64,000 nucleotides of DNA, taken from Thermoleophilaceae bacterium (GTDB lineage: Bacteria > Actinomycetota > Thermoleophilia > Solirubrobacterales > Thermoleophilaceae). The notes beneath the pieces were generated by a model. It saw only the letters and a list, made by a program, of their open reading frames with translations. It was not told the DNA's origin and searched no databases. The translations under genes were made by a program, and so were the position numbers. Positions 50,222-59,274 of the stretch are shown here, in pieces (the first letter of the stretch is position 1; each line of letters starts with the position of its first letter). The stretch is taken from contig JBBDYQ010000025.1 of assembly GCA_040901445.1 (NCBI GenBank), forward strand, positions 61,915-125,914. Reading direction: 5' to 3'.

Positions 50222-51579
50222 TCGGCGTCGGCCTCACCGGCCTGGCCTCCGGGCTCGACACCGAGGCGATCATCGCCTCGCTGATCGCCGTCGAGCGCCA
50301 GCCGCGCGTGCGCCTGCAGGTGCGCGAGGACCAGGTGGAGGCGCGCCAGAGCGCGCTGCGCGACATCTCCTCGCGGCTCAAGAACCTCAGTTCCGCCGTC
50401 GCCGACCTGCGCTCGATCTCGGTCTGGGCTGACACCCAGACGGTGGAGACCAACGACGCCACGAAGATGACCGCGCGCCGGATCTCGGGCGCCGGTCCCG
50501 GCGGCTACCAGGTCGACGTCACCCAGCTCGCGCGCGCCGAGCAGCGCACCTTCGCCTACACGGCGAGCGGCTCGGCGAGCACGATCGACATCGACGGCGT
50601 GATCGTGGACGTGGCGGCCGACGCCACGCTCGACGACGTCGTGGCCGCGATCAACAGCAAGGCCGAGTCGCCGGTGTACGCCGTCAACGTGAGCGGCCAG
50701 CTGGTGATGTCGAGCAAGGAGGCGGGCGCGGCCAACGGCTTCACGGCCACGTCGTCCACGATCGTGGAGGACGCCGGGAAGGCGAAGGCGGGGCTCGACG
50801 CCCAGTTCAGCGTGGACGGCGGCGCGGTGCAGACCTCGTCCTCCAACGTCGTGACCACCGCGATCCCCGGCGTCGAGCTGACCTTCAAGGCCGTCACCGG
50901 CACCCCGATGGCCGTAACGGTGGGCGAGCCCGGCCCGGACAAGGCCAAGGTGAAGGAGAAGGTCGAGGCCTTCGTCGAGCAGTACAACTCGACGATCGAC
51001 CTCATCCGGGCGAAGCTCGAGGAGGAGCGCGACCCGGCGGGCGATCCGCTGAAGGGGGTGCTGCGAAACGACTCCATGCTGAGCGGCCTGCTCAGCACGC
51101 TGCGCCAGGGGCTCACGGAGGCCTTCACCGGGAACCCCGCGGACCTGGACGAGCTCGCCGAGATCGGCATCTCCACCGGCGCGGCCACCGGCGACTCCGC
51201 CACGAGCGCCGACTCGCTCGCCGGCAAGCTCGTGCTCGACTCCGCCAAGCTCGACGCCGCGCTCGAGTCCAACCTGCTCGACGTCCGGCGGATGCTGGGC
51301 GGGATCAGCGGCACGGACGGCTTCGCCCAGCGCTTCGAGGGCATCATCGACCCCGTCACCCAGACGGGCGGCACGCTCGACAGCCGCATCGACTCCGCGG
51401 ACTCCGAGCTCGACCGCATCCGCGACTCGATGGACCGCCTCGACCTGCGCCTCGAGGCGCGCGAGGCGCGCCTGCGGGCGCAGTTCGCCACGCTCGAGCG
51501 GCTGCTCTCCCAGAGCCAGGCGCAGGGTCAGTGGCTGAGCGGGCAGATCGCCTCCCTGCCGGATCTCAACTCCAACTAG
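50218..51579 (+). CDS. fliD: Flagellar filament cap protein FliD
   Basis: A 453-residue cap protein. The N-terminal coil (LTGLASGLDTEAIIASLIAV) and the C-terminal coiled-coil (LDSRIDSADSELDRIRDSMD, then FATLERLLSQSQAQGQWLSG) are typical. The middle holds GGYQVDVTQLARAEQRTFAY. It caps the filament and helps flagellin fold. It is in one transcript with flaG. Confidence 0.93.
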   Translation: MIGVGLTGLASGLDTEAIIASLIAVERQPRVRLQVREDQVEARQSALRDISSRLKNLSSAVADLRSISVWADTQTVETNDATKMTARRISGAGPGGYQVDVTQLARAEQRTFAYTASGSASTIDIDGVIVDVAADATLDDVVAAINSKAESPVYAVNVSGQLVMSSKEAGAANGFTATSSTIVEDAGKAKAGLDAQFSVDGGAVQTSSSNVVTTAIPGVELTFKAVTGTPMAVTVGEPGPDKAKVKEKVEAFVEQYNSTIDLIRAKLEEERDPAGDPLKGVLRNDSMLSGLLSTLRQGLTEAFTGNPADLDELAEIGISTGAATGDSATSADSLAGKLVLDSAKLDAALESNLLDVRRMLGGISGTDGFAQRFEGIIDPVTQTGGTLDSRIDSADSELDRIRDSMDRLDLRLEAREARLRAQFATLERLLSQSQAQGQWLSGQIASLPDLNSN

Positions 51580-51686
51580 CTGAGTGATTTCGCGGTTGGT
51601 TGTGCCGCTTTCGCCGCGTCGTGGTTTGGCGAGGCGCGGCCGGGTTGGCAGTGAGTGAGGTCGGGCCTGCCGGCGTGCAGGCCGAG

Positions 51687-51729
51687 CCGTGCGGACTTTG
51701 CGACCCATACGGTGGTCAACTCCGCACGG
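51687..51729. terminator. Nested hairpin after fliD
   Basis: CCGTGCGGA (51687-51695) and TCCGCACGG (51721-51729) form a 9-pair stem, with GACC/GGTC nested inside. It lies in the 232-base gap between fliD and fliS. It may end the fliD transcript or insulate it from the promoter of fliS. Confidence 0.5.
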
Positions 51730-51774
51730 TCGCGGCGGGGCAACACATCTCGCCCTCGCGCGCCACGCAGCGCC

Positions 51775-51801
51775 TCAACCTTCCGCGCCTGTGTCCGATG
51801 A
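51775..51801 (+). promoter_or_regulatory. Sigma-28-type promoter before fliS
   Basis: TCAACCTT, 11 bases, TCCGATGA. The weakest of the set but in the right place: the -10 block ends 11 bases before the fliS GTG, so the transcript may be leaderless. Confidence 0.55.
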
Positions 51802-51811
51802 CCCTGGGTGA

Positions 51812-52183
51812 GTGAACGCCCAGGCTTCCGTCCAGGCTTACAAGGAGAGCAGCGTGCTCACGGCGCCGCCCGAGCGGCTCGTGGTGATGCTCTACGACGG
51901 CGCGCTGCGTTTCCTCGCGCGCGCCGCGGTGGCGATGCGCGAGGACGGGCCCGTGGCCGCCGCCAAGCCCATCCAGCGCACCCAGGCCATCCTCGAGGAG
52001 CTGCTCTCCACGCTCGACCACGAGCAGGGCGGCGAGGTGGCGGAGCGCCTCCAGGCCATCTACGTGTTCTGCCTCCGCGCGCTGGCGGAGGCCCAGGTCG
52101 AGCGCGATGCCGGCAAGATCGACCAGGTGGCCGGCCTGCTGCGCGAGCTGCGCGACGCCTGGGCCCAGATCTGCAGCTCGTGA
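51812..52183 (+). CDS. fliS: FliS flagellin export chaperone
   Basis: A 123-residue FliS from GTG 51812. The family start AYKESSVLTAPPERLVVMLYDGA is visible in part (VQAYKESS, then PERLVVMLYDGALRFL), and the helix with IQRTQAILEELLSTLDHEQG is typical. It prevents early flagellin polymerisation. The stop overlaps the fliT-like start (GTGA). Confidence 0.93.
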   Translation: MNAQASVQAYKESSVLTAPPERLVVMLYDGALRFLARAAVAMREDGPVAAAKPIQRTQAILEELLSTLDHEQGGEVAERLQAIYVFCLRALAEAQVERDAGKIDQVAGLLRELRDAWAQICSS

Positions 52184-52503
52184 GCCTTCGGCAGTACGAG
52201 GAGCTGGTGCGCTTCGCCGAGCGCGAGCTGGAGCTGGCGCGGGCGGGTCAGCTCGACGAGGTGTCCGAGCTGCAGGAGCGCCGCACCGCGCACGTGGCCC
52301 TCTTGCCGTCGTATCCGCCGGCGGAGGCGCGGACCGCCCTGGAGCGCGCCGCCGCCCTGCAGCGTGAGACGACCGTCGTGCTCGCGATGGGCGCCCGCTC
52401 GGCCGTAGACACCCTGCGCAAGGTGGACCGCGGTCGCGTGGCCGCGCGCTCGTACGCCCCGGCGGGCGGTGCCCCGCAGGGGACGCTCGACCGGTCTGCC
52501 TGA
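52180..52503 (+). CDS. fliT: FliT-like flagellar chaperone
   Basis: A 107-residue helical protein from GTG 52180. Three amphipathic helices (LRQYEELVRFAERELELARA, DEVSELQERRTAHVALL, then ARTALERAAALQRETTVVLA) fit the FliT bundle. Its place right after fliS supports the assignment, although sequence similarity alone is weak. Confidence 0.65.
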   Translation: MSLRQYEELVRFAERELELARAGQLDEVSELQERRTAHVALLPSYPPAEARTALERAAALQRETTVVLAMGARSAVDTLRKVDRGRVAARSYAPAGGAPQGTLDRSA

Positions 52504-52511
52504 GGCGGGGC

Positions 52512-52538
52512 TAAAGCCTCGCGGGCCTCTGCCGATCA
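52512..52538 (+). promoter_or_regulatory. Sigma-28-type promoter before flgB
   Basis: TAAAGCCT, 11 bases, GCCGATCA. Exact TAAAG and 7 of 8 bases of GCCGATAA. It would drive the long flgB-to-fliI run. Confidence 0.85.
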
Positions 52539-52549
52539 TCGGGATGACC

Positions 52550-52585
52550 CCCACGGATGGGCGGTCGAGGTGTCCAGGGACGGAC
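52550..52585 (+). promoter_or_regulatory. Two CsrA-type hexaloop hairpins in the flgB leader
   Basis: CCC and GGG enclose ACGGAU (52550-52561); GUCC and GGAC enclose AGGGAC (52572-52585). Both hexaloops fit the ANGGAN form preferred by CsrA. They lie 20-55 bases before the flgB ATG at 52606. Confidence 0.55.
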
Positions 52586-52605
52586 CGCCACGAGGCTTGC
52601 CGTCC

Positions 52606-52962
52606 ATGACCCTTTTCGACACCACCCAGATCGCGCTCGAGCGAGCGATGAGCGGAGCCACGCTCCGCCACTCGGTGCTCGCCTCCAACCTGGCGAACGC
52701 GAACACGCCGGGCTACCGGCCGATGGACGTGGACTTCCACTCCGCCCTGCAGGAGGCGCTCCAGTTCGGATCACGGGCGATCGAGGCCGCCGAGATCGCT
52801 CCCGCCCCGTCGGGCGACGGCGTCATGCGCGCCGACGGCAACGGCGTGGATGTGGACGTGACCTCCGCGCACCTCGCCGAGAACGGGCTCGAGCTGAGCG
52901 CCATCACCCAGGTCGCGGGTGCGCGCCTGGACGTCCTCCGCTACGCGCTGGGCACGCGCTGA
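52606..52962 (+). CDS. flgB: Flagellar basal-body rod protein FlgB
   Basis: A 118-residue proximal-rod protein. LRHSVLASNLANANTPGYRP (residues about 22-41) is the rod-family box. ATG 52606 is preferred over GTG 52570, which lies in the leader hairpins. The stop overlaps flgC (TGATG). First gene of the basal-body run. Confidence 0.9.
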   Translation: MTLFDTTQIALERAMSGATLRHSVLASNLANANTPGYRPMDVDFHSALQEALQFGSRAIEAAEIAPAPSGDGVMRADGNGVDVDVTSAHLAENGLELSAITQVAGARLDVLRYALGTR

Positions 52963-53381
52963 TGGGGCTCTTCGACGCCATCGACATCTCGGGCAGCGGA
53001 CTCTCGGCCGAGCGCCTGCGGATGGACGTCACGGCCGAGAACCTGGCCAACGCGAACACCACGCGCGCTCCCGGCGGCGGCCCCTACCAGCGCAAGTCGG
53101 TGGTGCTGGAGCAGCAGGGGGGCGGCGGCTTCGGCGCCGCGCTCTCCCAGGCCCGCGGCGTGCAGGTGGGCGGGATCGTGGAGGACGCTGCGCCGCCGCG
53201 GCGCATGCACGACCCCGGCCATCCCGACGCCGATGCCGACGGCTACGTGGCCATGCCCAACGTGAACCCCGTGACCGAGATGGTGGACCTGATCACCGCG
53301 TCGCGCGCCTACGAGGCCAACGTCACCGCGATGCAGACCGCGAAGACGATGTTCTCCAAGACGCTGGAGATCCTGCGCTGA
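52962..53381 (+). CDS. flgC: Flagellar basal-body rod protein FlgC
   Basis: A 139-residue rod protein. DAIDISGSGLSAERLRMDVT and AENLANANTTRAPGGGPYQR (about 24-43), and the C-terminal NPVTEMVDLITASRAYEANV are diagnostic of FlgC. It joins FlgB in the proximal rod. Its stop overlaps the fliE ATG by one base. Confidence 0.94.
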   Translation: MGLFDAIDISGSGLSAERLRMDVTAENLANANTTRAPGGGPYQRKSVVLEQQGGGGFGAALSQARGVQVGGIVEDAAPPRRMHDPGHPDADADGYVAMPNVNPVTEMVDLITASRAYEANVTAMQTAKTMFSKTLEILR

Positions 53382-53704
53382 TGCCGCTCCCGATCGATCC
53401 CAGCTTCGCCGTCGCCGGCCCCGAGTGGTCGATCGCGCCGGCGGGCGCGTCCGCTCCCGCGCCCGCCTCGGGCGGCTCCGGCGAGGGCGACTTCGGTGGC
53501 ATGCTCGCCCAGCAGATCTCCCACCTCGAGCAGCTCCAGACCGACGCCTCGCAGGCGTCGCGCGAGCTGGCCACCGGCACGGCCACCGACCTCCCGTCGG
53601 TGGTCAACGCGGTGGAGCGCGCGAAGCTCTCGATGGAGGTCGCCTCGACAATCCGCACGAAGTCCGTTGAGGCCTTCCAGGAGATCTTCAGGACCCACAT
53701 CTGA
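53381..53704 (+). CDS. fliE: Flagellar hook-basal body protein FliE
   Basis: A 107-residue FliE. The C-terminal two helices (FGGMLAQQISHLEQLQTDAS, then VERAKLSMEVASTIRTKSVE) fit the family; the N-terminal 45 residues are Ala/Pro-rich and loose. It links the MS-ring to the rod. Its stop overlaps the fliF start. Confidence 0.9.
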   Translation: MPLPIDPSFAVAGPEWSIAPAGASAPAPASGGSGEGDFGGMLAQQISHLEQLQTDASQASRELATGTATDLPSVVNAVERAKLSMEVASTIRTKSVEAFQEIFRTHI

Positions 53705-55209
53705 TGACCGGCGCCCGCTCCCTCCTCGTGAACGTGACCCCGCGCGGGCGCATCGTGCTGGTCGCCTGCGCGGTCGGCATCCTGTTGCTGGCCTTCTTCA
53801 TGTTCCGGATGGCCACCGCGCCCAGCTACTCCACGATCGTGAGCGGCGTCGACCCGGCGGACACCGGCAAGATGACCGCGGCGCTGGACGAGCAGGGCAT
53901 CGGCTACGAGCTCCAGAACAACGGCACCGCGCTGGCCGTCGAGAAGGCGCAGGTGCCCAAGGCCCGCATCGCGCTCGCCGAGACCGGCCTGACCGGCGGC
54001 GACAAGCCCGGCTTCGAGCTCTTCGACGACCAGAAGCTCGGCGCCAGCGACTTCCAGCAGCAGGTGACCTACCAGCGCGCGCTCGAGGGCGAGGTGGCTC
54101 GCACCGTCGGCCAGGTGGACGGCGTGGCGGCCGCGCAGGTGCAGCTCACCCTGCCAGAGGACCAGCTCTTCTCCGAGGAGGCCAAGCCGGCCACCGCCGC
54201 GGTGCTGCTGCAGGCAGGGGGTGGCGCACTCGACCCGGCCGCCGTGCGCGGCATCGCCCGGCTGGTGTCGTCGTCGGTCGAGGGCCTGAAGCCCTCCAAC
54301 GTGACCATCACCGACCAGAGCGGCCAGCTGCTGTGGCCCACCGGCGACGGCGAGGGCTCCATGAGCGCGGGCACCAAGCAGGCCGCCGAGGCGCGCGTGG
54401 AGCGCGAGCTGGAGGGCAGCCTCAACGCGCTTCTCCTGCGCACCCTCGGCCCGAACAAGGGCCAGGTGCAGGTGCAGGCCGACGTGAACGCGAACGAGGC
54501 CACCGAGGACCGCCTGGAGTACGAGGACGAGGGAACCCCGCTCAAGCAGCGCACCGAGACCGAGCAGCTCGAGGGCGGCGGCGCGGGCGGGGGCGGCGCC
54601 GCGGGCGCCGAGGGCAACATCCCCACCTTCGCCCAGGGCGGGGGCGGCGCCTCGAACTACGACCGCGAGTCCGAGGAGACCGACTTCGGCGTGGACAAGA
54701 CCGTGACCCGCACCCGCATCGCTCCCGGGTCCGTGGAGGGCCTCGACGTTGCCCTGGTGCTCGACAAGACGGTGCCTCCGGCTGACGTCACCGCGCTCGA
54801 GGAGGCGGTGGCCGGCGCGGCGGGTGTCGACGAGGAGCGCGGCGACACCCTGACCGTCAGCCAGATCGAGTTCGCCGCGATCCCCAAGCCCGAGGAGACC
54901 GGCGGCCCGATCGGCGCCGCGCTCGACCCGGCCAAGTACGCGGCGCTGGGCCTGGGCACGCTCATCTTCCTCGTGCTCGTGGCGCGCCACCTGCGCCGTC
55001 GCGAGGACGACGAGATCGGCGCCTCCCCGGTGTGGCTGCGCGAGCTCGAGACGCCCACGACGCTGGCCGAGCTGGAGCGCTCCGAGCCGGCCTACAGCGG
55101 GCGCACGGTGCCGGCGCCCAACCGCCTCCACGACGACATCGAGGGCATGGCCGAGCGCGACCCCGACCGTGTGGCGCAGCAGGTGCGCGCCTGGATGAAC
55201 GAGGCCTGA
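53704..55209 (+). CDS. fliF: Flagellar MS-ring protein FliF
   Basis: A 501-residue ring protein with an N-terminal membrane segment (about 14-37: IVLVACAVGILLLAFFMF) and a C-terminal one (about 409-425, YAALGLGTLIFLVLVARHLR). The ring-building motif region (YQRALEGEVARTVGQVDGVA) is conserved. A Gly-rich low-complexity stretch lies near residue 295. The C-terminal tail (VAQQVRAWMNEA) is the FliG-binding helix. It is the base of the rotor. Confidence 0.94.
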   Translation: MTGARSLLVNVTPRGRIVLVACAVGILLLAFFMFRMATAPSYSTIVSGVDPADTGKMTAALDEQGIGYELQNNGTALAVEKAQVPKARIALAETGLTGGDKPGFELFDDQKLGASDFQQQVTYQRALEGEVARTVGQVDGVAAAQVQLTLPEDQLFSEEAKPATAAVLLQAGGGALDPAAVRGIARLVSSSVEGLKPSNVTITDQSGQLLWPTGDGEGSMSAGTKQAAEARVERELEGSLNALLLRTLGPNKGQVQVQADVNANEATEDRLEYEDEGTPLKQRTETEQLEGGGAGGGGAAGAEGNIPTFAQGGGGASNYDRESEETDFGVDKTVTRTRIAPGSVEGLDVALVLDKTVPPADVTALEEAVAGAAGVDEERGDTLTVSQIEFAAIPKPEETGGPIGAALDPAKYAALGLGTLIFLVLVARHLRRREDDEIGASPVWLRELETPTTLAELERSEPAYSGRTVPAPNRLHDDIEGMAERDPDRVAQQVRAWMNEA

Positions 55210-55213
55210 CGCG

Positions 55214-56305
55214 ATGGCCGACGCGGTTGTCACCGACAGCCTGGAGACGCCGGACGAACAGCCCGCCACCGCCATGCTGCCGGCCCGCACGACCCGGCTC
55301 AAGCTCGAGGGCAGGAAGAAGTCCGCCGTGCTGCTGGTGAGCCTCGGGCCCGAGAAGGCGGCCGAGATCTTCCGCCACCTGCGCGAGGAGGAGATCGAGG
55401 AGCTCTCGCTCGAGATGGCCAAGCTCCGCGAGGTGCCGTCGGAGACCGTGGACTCGATCTACGAGGAGGTCATCGAGAACGCCGCCGCCTACAGCTACTT
55501 CGCCGAGGGCGGGGTGGCGTACGCGAAGGACGTCCTCGAGCGCTCGCTGGGCCCGGAGCGCGCGCAGGAGATAATCGGGCGCCTGTCCGCAGTGATCGAG
55601 ATGCGGCCGTTCGAGTTCCTGCGCCGCACCCCGCCCGAGCAGATCCACGCCTTCCTCCGCAACGAGGCCCCGCAGACCATGGCGCTCGTGATCGCCAATC
55701 TCCACACCACGCTGGCGGCGCAGGTCCTCTCCCAGCTCGACGACGCCGAGCAGGCCGAGGTGGCGCTGCGCATCGCGCGCATGAGCGAGACCTCGCCGGA
55801 GGTCATCAAGGAGGTCGAGCAGGTCATCCGCCAGAAGCTCTCCAACGTGCTCTCCCAGGAGTACGCGGCGGCGGGCGGCGTCAAGTCCCTGGCGGAGATC
55901 CTCAACAACGCCGACCGCCCCACCGAGCGCAACGTGCTCGAGAACCTCGCCCAGCGCAACCAGGAGCTGGCGGACGAGATCCGCGCCCTGCTGTTCGTGT
56001 TCGAGGATGTCGTCAAGCTCGACGACCGCGCCGTTCAGCAGGTGCTCAAGGAGATCGACACCAAGGACCTCGCGCTGGCGCTGCGCGGCGTGGCCGACGA
56101 CGTGCGCGAGAAGGTGCTGGCCAACATGTCGCAGCGCGGCGCCGAGATGCTGACGGACGAGATCGAGTACATGCCCCCGCAGCGGCGCGCAGTGGTCGAG
56201 GAGGCGCAGGGCCGCATCGTCGCCGAGATCCGCCGGCTCGAGGAGTCGGGCGCGCTGGTGATCTCGCGCGGGTCGGGCGAGGGGGACGACGAGCTCGTCG
56301 TCTGA
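55214..56305 (+). CDS. fliG: Flagellar motor switch protein FliG
   Basis: A 363-residue rotor protein. N-terminal domain: KSAVLLVSLGPEKAAEIFRH. Middle domain: EHPQT-equivalent NEAPQTMALVIANLH near 155. C-terminal domain: IRALLFVFEDVVKLDDRAVQ and ALRGVADDVREKVLANMSQR, which carries the charged torque residues that meet MotA. It sits 5 bases after fliF. Confidence 0.95.
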   Translation: MADAVVTDSLETPDEQPATAMLPARTTRLKLEGRKKSAVLLVSLGPEKAAEIFRHLREEEIEELSLEMAKLREVPSETVDSIYEEVIENAAAYSYFAEGGVAYAKDVLERSLGPERAQEIIGRLSAVIEMRPFEFLRRTPPEQIHAFLRNEAPQTMALVIANLHTTLAAQVLSQLDDAEQAEVALRIARMSETSPEVIKEVEQVIRQKLSNVLSQEYAAAGGVKSLAEILNNADRPTERNVLENLAQRNQELADEIRALLFVFEDVVKLDDRAVQQVLKEIDTKDLALALRGVADDVREKVLANMSQRGAEMLTDEIEYMPPQRRAVVEEAQGRIVAEIRRLEESGALVISRGSGEGDDELVV

Positions 56306-56306
56306 C

Positions 56307-56933
56307 GTGGTGGACGCCTTCGCATTCGAGCAGCTGGCCCCGGCCGCGCCCACGGTGGAGCGCGCCGGCGCCGCGCTGGACGACGAGACCATCGCCACGC
56401 TGCGGGCCGCCGTGCAGGCCGAGTCGGTGCAGGCCGCGGAGGCCCTGCGGGCCGACGCGCGCGAACAGGGAAGGCGCGAGGGCCTGGAGGCCGCGCGCGT
56501 GGAGCTCGAGTCCGCCGCCCAGGCGCTGGCCGCCGCGTTGGCCGAGGTGGCCGAGGAGCGCCGCGCCAGCACCGACGTGCTCGAGCGCGAGGCCGTGGAG
56601 CTGGCGCTGCACATCGCCGAGAAGGTCCTCTGCGGCACCCTCGAGGTGCAGCCCGAGCGCGTGCTCGACGTGGTCCGCGGCTCGCTGCGGCGCGTGGTGG
56701 ACCGCGAGCGTGTGACCGTGCTGGTGAATCCGGGCGACCTGGAGCTGGTGCGCGACGCCGCCGGCTCGCTCACGGGCGCGCTCGGCGGCATGGGGCGGCT
56801 GGAGATCTGTGAGGAGCGCCGCGTCGCGCCCGGCGGCTGCGTGCTGCGCACCGTCGACGGCGAGATCGACGCGCGGGTCGGCGAGCAGCTCGACCGCGCG
56901 CGCGAGCTGATGGAAGCGGAGCTCGGAGGGTGA
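56307..56933 (+). CDS. fliH: FliH-like export ATPase regulator
   Basis: A 208-residue protein from GTG 56307. A long coiled-coil N-terminal half (ADAREQGRREGLEAARVELE) and a globular C-terminal part (LHIAEKVLCGTLEVQPERVL, then LEICEERRVAPGGCVLRTVD) match FliH. It binds FliI and controls its ATPase. Its stop overlaps the fliI GTG. Confidence 0.88.
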   Translation: MVDAFAFEQLAPAAPTVERAGAALDDETIATLRAAVQAESVQAAEALRADAREQGRREGLEAARVELESAAQALAAALAEVAEERRASTDVLEREAVELALHIAEKVLCGTLEVQPERVLDVVRGSLRRVVDRERVTVLVNPGDLELVRDAAGSLTGALGGMGRLEICEERRVAPGGCVLRTVDGEIDARVGEQLDRARELMEAELGG

Positions 56934-58351
56934 GCGTCCCTACGCTCGCCGGCGCCGGAGACGCCGTGCGGCGCGCCGACCTGCAGCGCCGCCACGGCCG
57001 CGTGCGCGACCTCATCGGCCTCGTCGTCGAGGCCACCGGCGTGGAGGCCGAGGTGGGCGAGGTCTGCATGGTGGAGACGGGTCGCGACCAGCCGCCGGTG
57101 CCCGCCGAGGTGGTGGGCTTTCGCGGCTCGCGCACTCTCCTCATGCCCCTCGGCGACATGCACGGCATCGGCCCCGGCAAGCCGGTGACCGCAACCGGCG
57201 AGCCCTTCCGCGTGAACGCCGGGGACGGCCTGCTCGGGCGCGTTGTCAACGGCCTGGCGCAGCCCATCGACGGCCTCGGCCCTCTGCCCCCGGGGCGTCC
57301 GCGCTCCACCATCGCCCGTCCTCCCGACCCGCTGGAGCGGCCGCGGATCACCGAGCGCGTGGCGCTCGGGGTGCGCGCGCTCGACACACTCGTGCCCTGC
57401 GGCCGCGGCCAGCGCCTGGGCATCTTCGCCGGCTCGGGAGTGGGCAAGTCCTCCCTGCTCGGCATGATCGCCCGCTCGACCTCGGCGGACGTGAACGTGA
57501 TCGCGCTGGTGGGCGAGCGCGGCCGCGAGGTGCGCGAGTTCGTGGAGCGCGACCTCGGCGACGCCCTGGAGCGCAGCGTGGTGGTGGTGGCCACCTCGGA
57601 CGAGCCCGCGCTGGTGCGGATCAAGGCGGCATTCGCCGCCACCGCGATCGCGGAGCACTTCCGCGACGAGGGCGCCCACGTGATGCTGATGATGGACTCG
57701 GTCACGCGCTTCGCCATGGCGCAGCGCGAGGTGGGCCTCGCCATCGGAGAGCCGCCCGCCACACGCGGCTACACGCCGTCCGTATTCGCCCTGCTGCCGC
57801 GCCTGCTCGAGCGCTCCGGCACCGCGCCAAAGGGCTCGATCACCGGCCTCTACACGGTGCTCGTGGACGGCGACGACATGAACGAGCCGATCGCCGACGC
57901 GGTGCGCTCGATCCTGGACGGCCACTGCGTGCTCACCCGCCGCCTTGCCCACGCCGGCCATTACCCGGCGATCGACGTGCTGCAGAGCGTTTCGCGGCTC
58001 CAGTCGGAGATCGCCCCGGACGGGACGCAGGCCGCCGGCCAGGAGGTGCGCCGGCTGCTGGCCGCCTACCGGGAGAAGGAAGACCTCATCTCGATCGGCG
58101 CGTACCAGGGAGGGACCGACCCGGCGGTGGACGCCGCCATCGCGCTGCGACCCCGGATCGACGCCTTTCTGCGCCAGCGCGCGGAGGACGGCAGCGACCT
58201 CGCGGCGGCCGACGGCCTGATCTGTGAGATCGCCGCCGCCGTGGACGTCCTGCCGGCGGAGGCCGCGGCGCCCGTCGACGAAAGTGCTTCAGGGCCTCCG
58301 CCCGTGGCGCCCGGTCCGGCGGCCATACCGCCGCTCCAGTTGCAGGTCTGA
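56930..58351 (+). CDS. fliI: Flagellum-specific ATPase FliI
   Basis: A 473-residue ATPase from GTG 56930. Walker A (GIFAGSGVGKSSLLG) is near residue 167 and Walker B-like VMLMMDSVTRFAMAQREVGL near 250, followed by EPPATRGYTPSVFALLPRLL. The N-terminal beta barrel and the C-terminal helical part are of usual length, with a Pro/Ala tail. It energises delivery of substrates to the export gate. Confidence 0.96.
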   Translation: MSVPTLAGAGDAVRRADLQRRHGRVRDLIGLVVEATGVEAEVGEVCMVETGRDQPPVPAEVVGFRGSRTLLMPLGDMHGIGPGKPVTATGEPFRVNAGDGLLGRVVNGLAQPIDGLGPLPPGRPRSTIARPPDPLERPRITERVALGVRALDTLVPCGRGQRLGIFAGSGVGKSSLLGMIARSTSADVNVIALVGERGREVREFVERDLGDALERSVVVVATSDEPALVRIKAAFAATAIAEHFRDEGAHVMLMMDSVTRFAMAQREVGLAIGEPPATRGYTPSVFALLPRLLERSGTAPKGSITGLYTVLVDGDDMNEPIADAVRSILDGHCVLTRRLAHAGHYPAIDVLQSVSRLQSEIAPDGTQAAGQEVRRLLAAYREKEDLISIGAYQGGTDPAVDAAIALRPRIDAFLRQRAEDGSDLAAADGLICEIAAAVDVLPAEAAAPVDESASGPPPVAPGPAAIPPLQLQV

Positions 58352-58386
58352 GGCACCCGTTGCTTCAGGGATCGTCCGGCCTGCCG

Positions 58387-59274
58387 ATGAAGAAGGCCAG
58401 GATGTCGCGCGTCCGCGTCATCGACTTCCGGCGGCCGTCGAAGTTCCCCCGGGAGCAGGTACGGCGGCTTCAGCATGCCCACGAGGCCTTCTGCCGCTCC
58501 GCCGCCACGCGGCTGTCGGCCGAGCTGCGCGGCGCCGTGCGCCTCGCCGTGTCCGGCGCGGACCAGCTTCCCTGGGTGGCCGCCATCGAGGAGGCGCCCT
58601 CCGACGCGCTGGTGGCCGTGCTCGAGCTCGAGCCGCACGGCAAGCACGTGGCGCTCGTCGTGGAGCTGCCGCTGGCCGCCTGCGTCGTGGACCGGATGCT
58701 CGGTGCCGGCTCGCAGGCCCGCACGGAGGCGCCCGGCGGCCTCACCGACGTCGAGGTGGCCATCCTGCGCCGCGGCATCACGAGTCTCGTGGAGCCGCTC
58801 TCGAGCACCTGGCTCGACCTCTCCGGGGCCTCACTCAAGCTCGAGGAGATCGAAAGCTCCCCGGTGTCCGTCCAGCTCGCCCCGCCGAGCGAGCCCACGC
58901 TGGTGATCGAGATCGCCATGACCGTGGCCGACGTCGAGTCGCGCCTGCTCCTGCTGCTGCCGCACCGCTCCGTGGACGCCGTCCTGAAGCGCGTCTCGCG
59001 CGCCGACGAGGACCGCAGCGCCGACGACGGCAGCTGTGAGGAGGCCGTGCGCAACGCGATGCAGGCCGTGGAGGTCGAGCTGCGCGCCGAGGCCGGCGCC
59101 GTCCAGATGCCGCTGTCGGCCGTGCAGGACCTCAAGCCGGGAGACATGCTGCGGCTCAAGCGCCGCGCCGACGAGGGCGTGATCCTGCGGGCCGGCGACG
59201 TCGCCGCCTACGTGGCCGCCCCCGGCCGCAACGGCCGCTCCCGCGCGGTGCAGGTGCGGCGGAGGTCGTCGTGA
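58387..59274 (+). CDS. fliM: Flagellar motor switch protein FliM (copy 2)
   Basis: A protein of 295 residues from ATG 58387 (TTG 58360 and ATG 58402 are also possible). VIDFRRPSKFPREQVRRLQH (about 12-31) aligns with copy 1 at 33045, as do EAFCRSAATRLSAELRG and the C-terminal SpoA-like PLSAVQDLKPGDMLRLKRRA. The N-terminal CheY-binding peptide is again missing. The two copies differ strongly in sequence, so both may be used. It lies in the main operon right after fliI. Confidence 0.85.
   Translation: MKKARMSRVRVIDFRRPSKFPREQVRRLQHAHEAFCRSAATRLSAELRGAVRLAVSGADQLPWVAAIEEAPSDALVAVLELEPHGKHVALVVELPLAACVVDRMLGAGSQARTEAPGGLTDVEVAILRRGITSLVEPLSSTWLDLSGASLKLEEIESSPVSVQLAPPSEPTLVIEIAMTVADVESRLLLLLPHRSVDAVLKRVSRADEDRSADDGSCEEAVRNAMQAVEVELRAEAGAVQMPLSAVQDLKPGDMLRLKRRADEGVILRAGDVAAYVAAPGRNGRSRAVQVRRRSS

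Noticed and set aside
54962..57961. A 999-codon minus-strand frame opposite fliF, fliG, fliH and fliI
   Set aside because: It is antisense to four well-conserved flagellar genes; long antisense frames are expected at this GC content.
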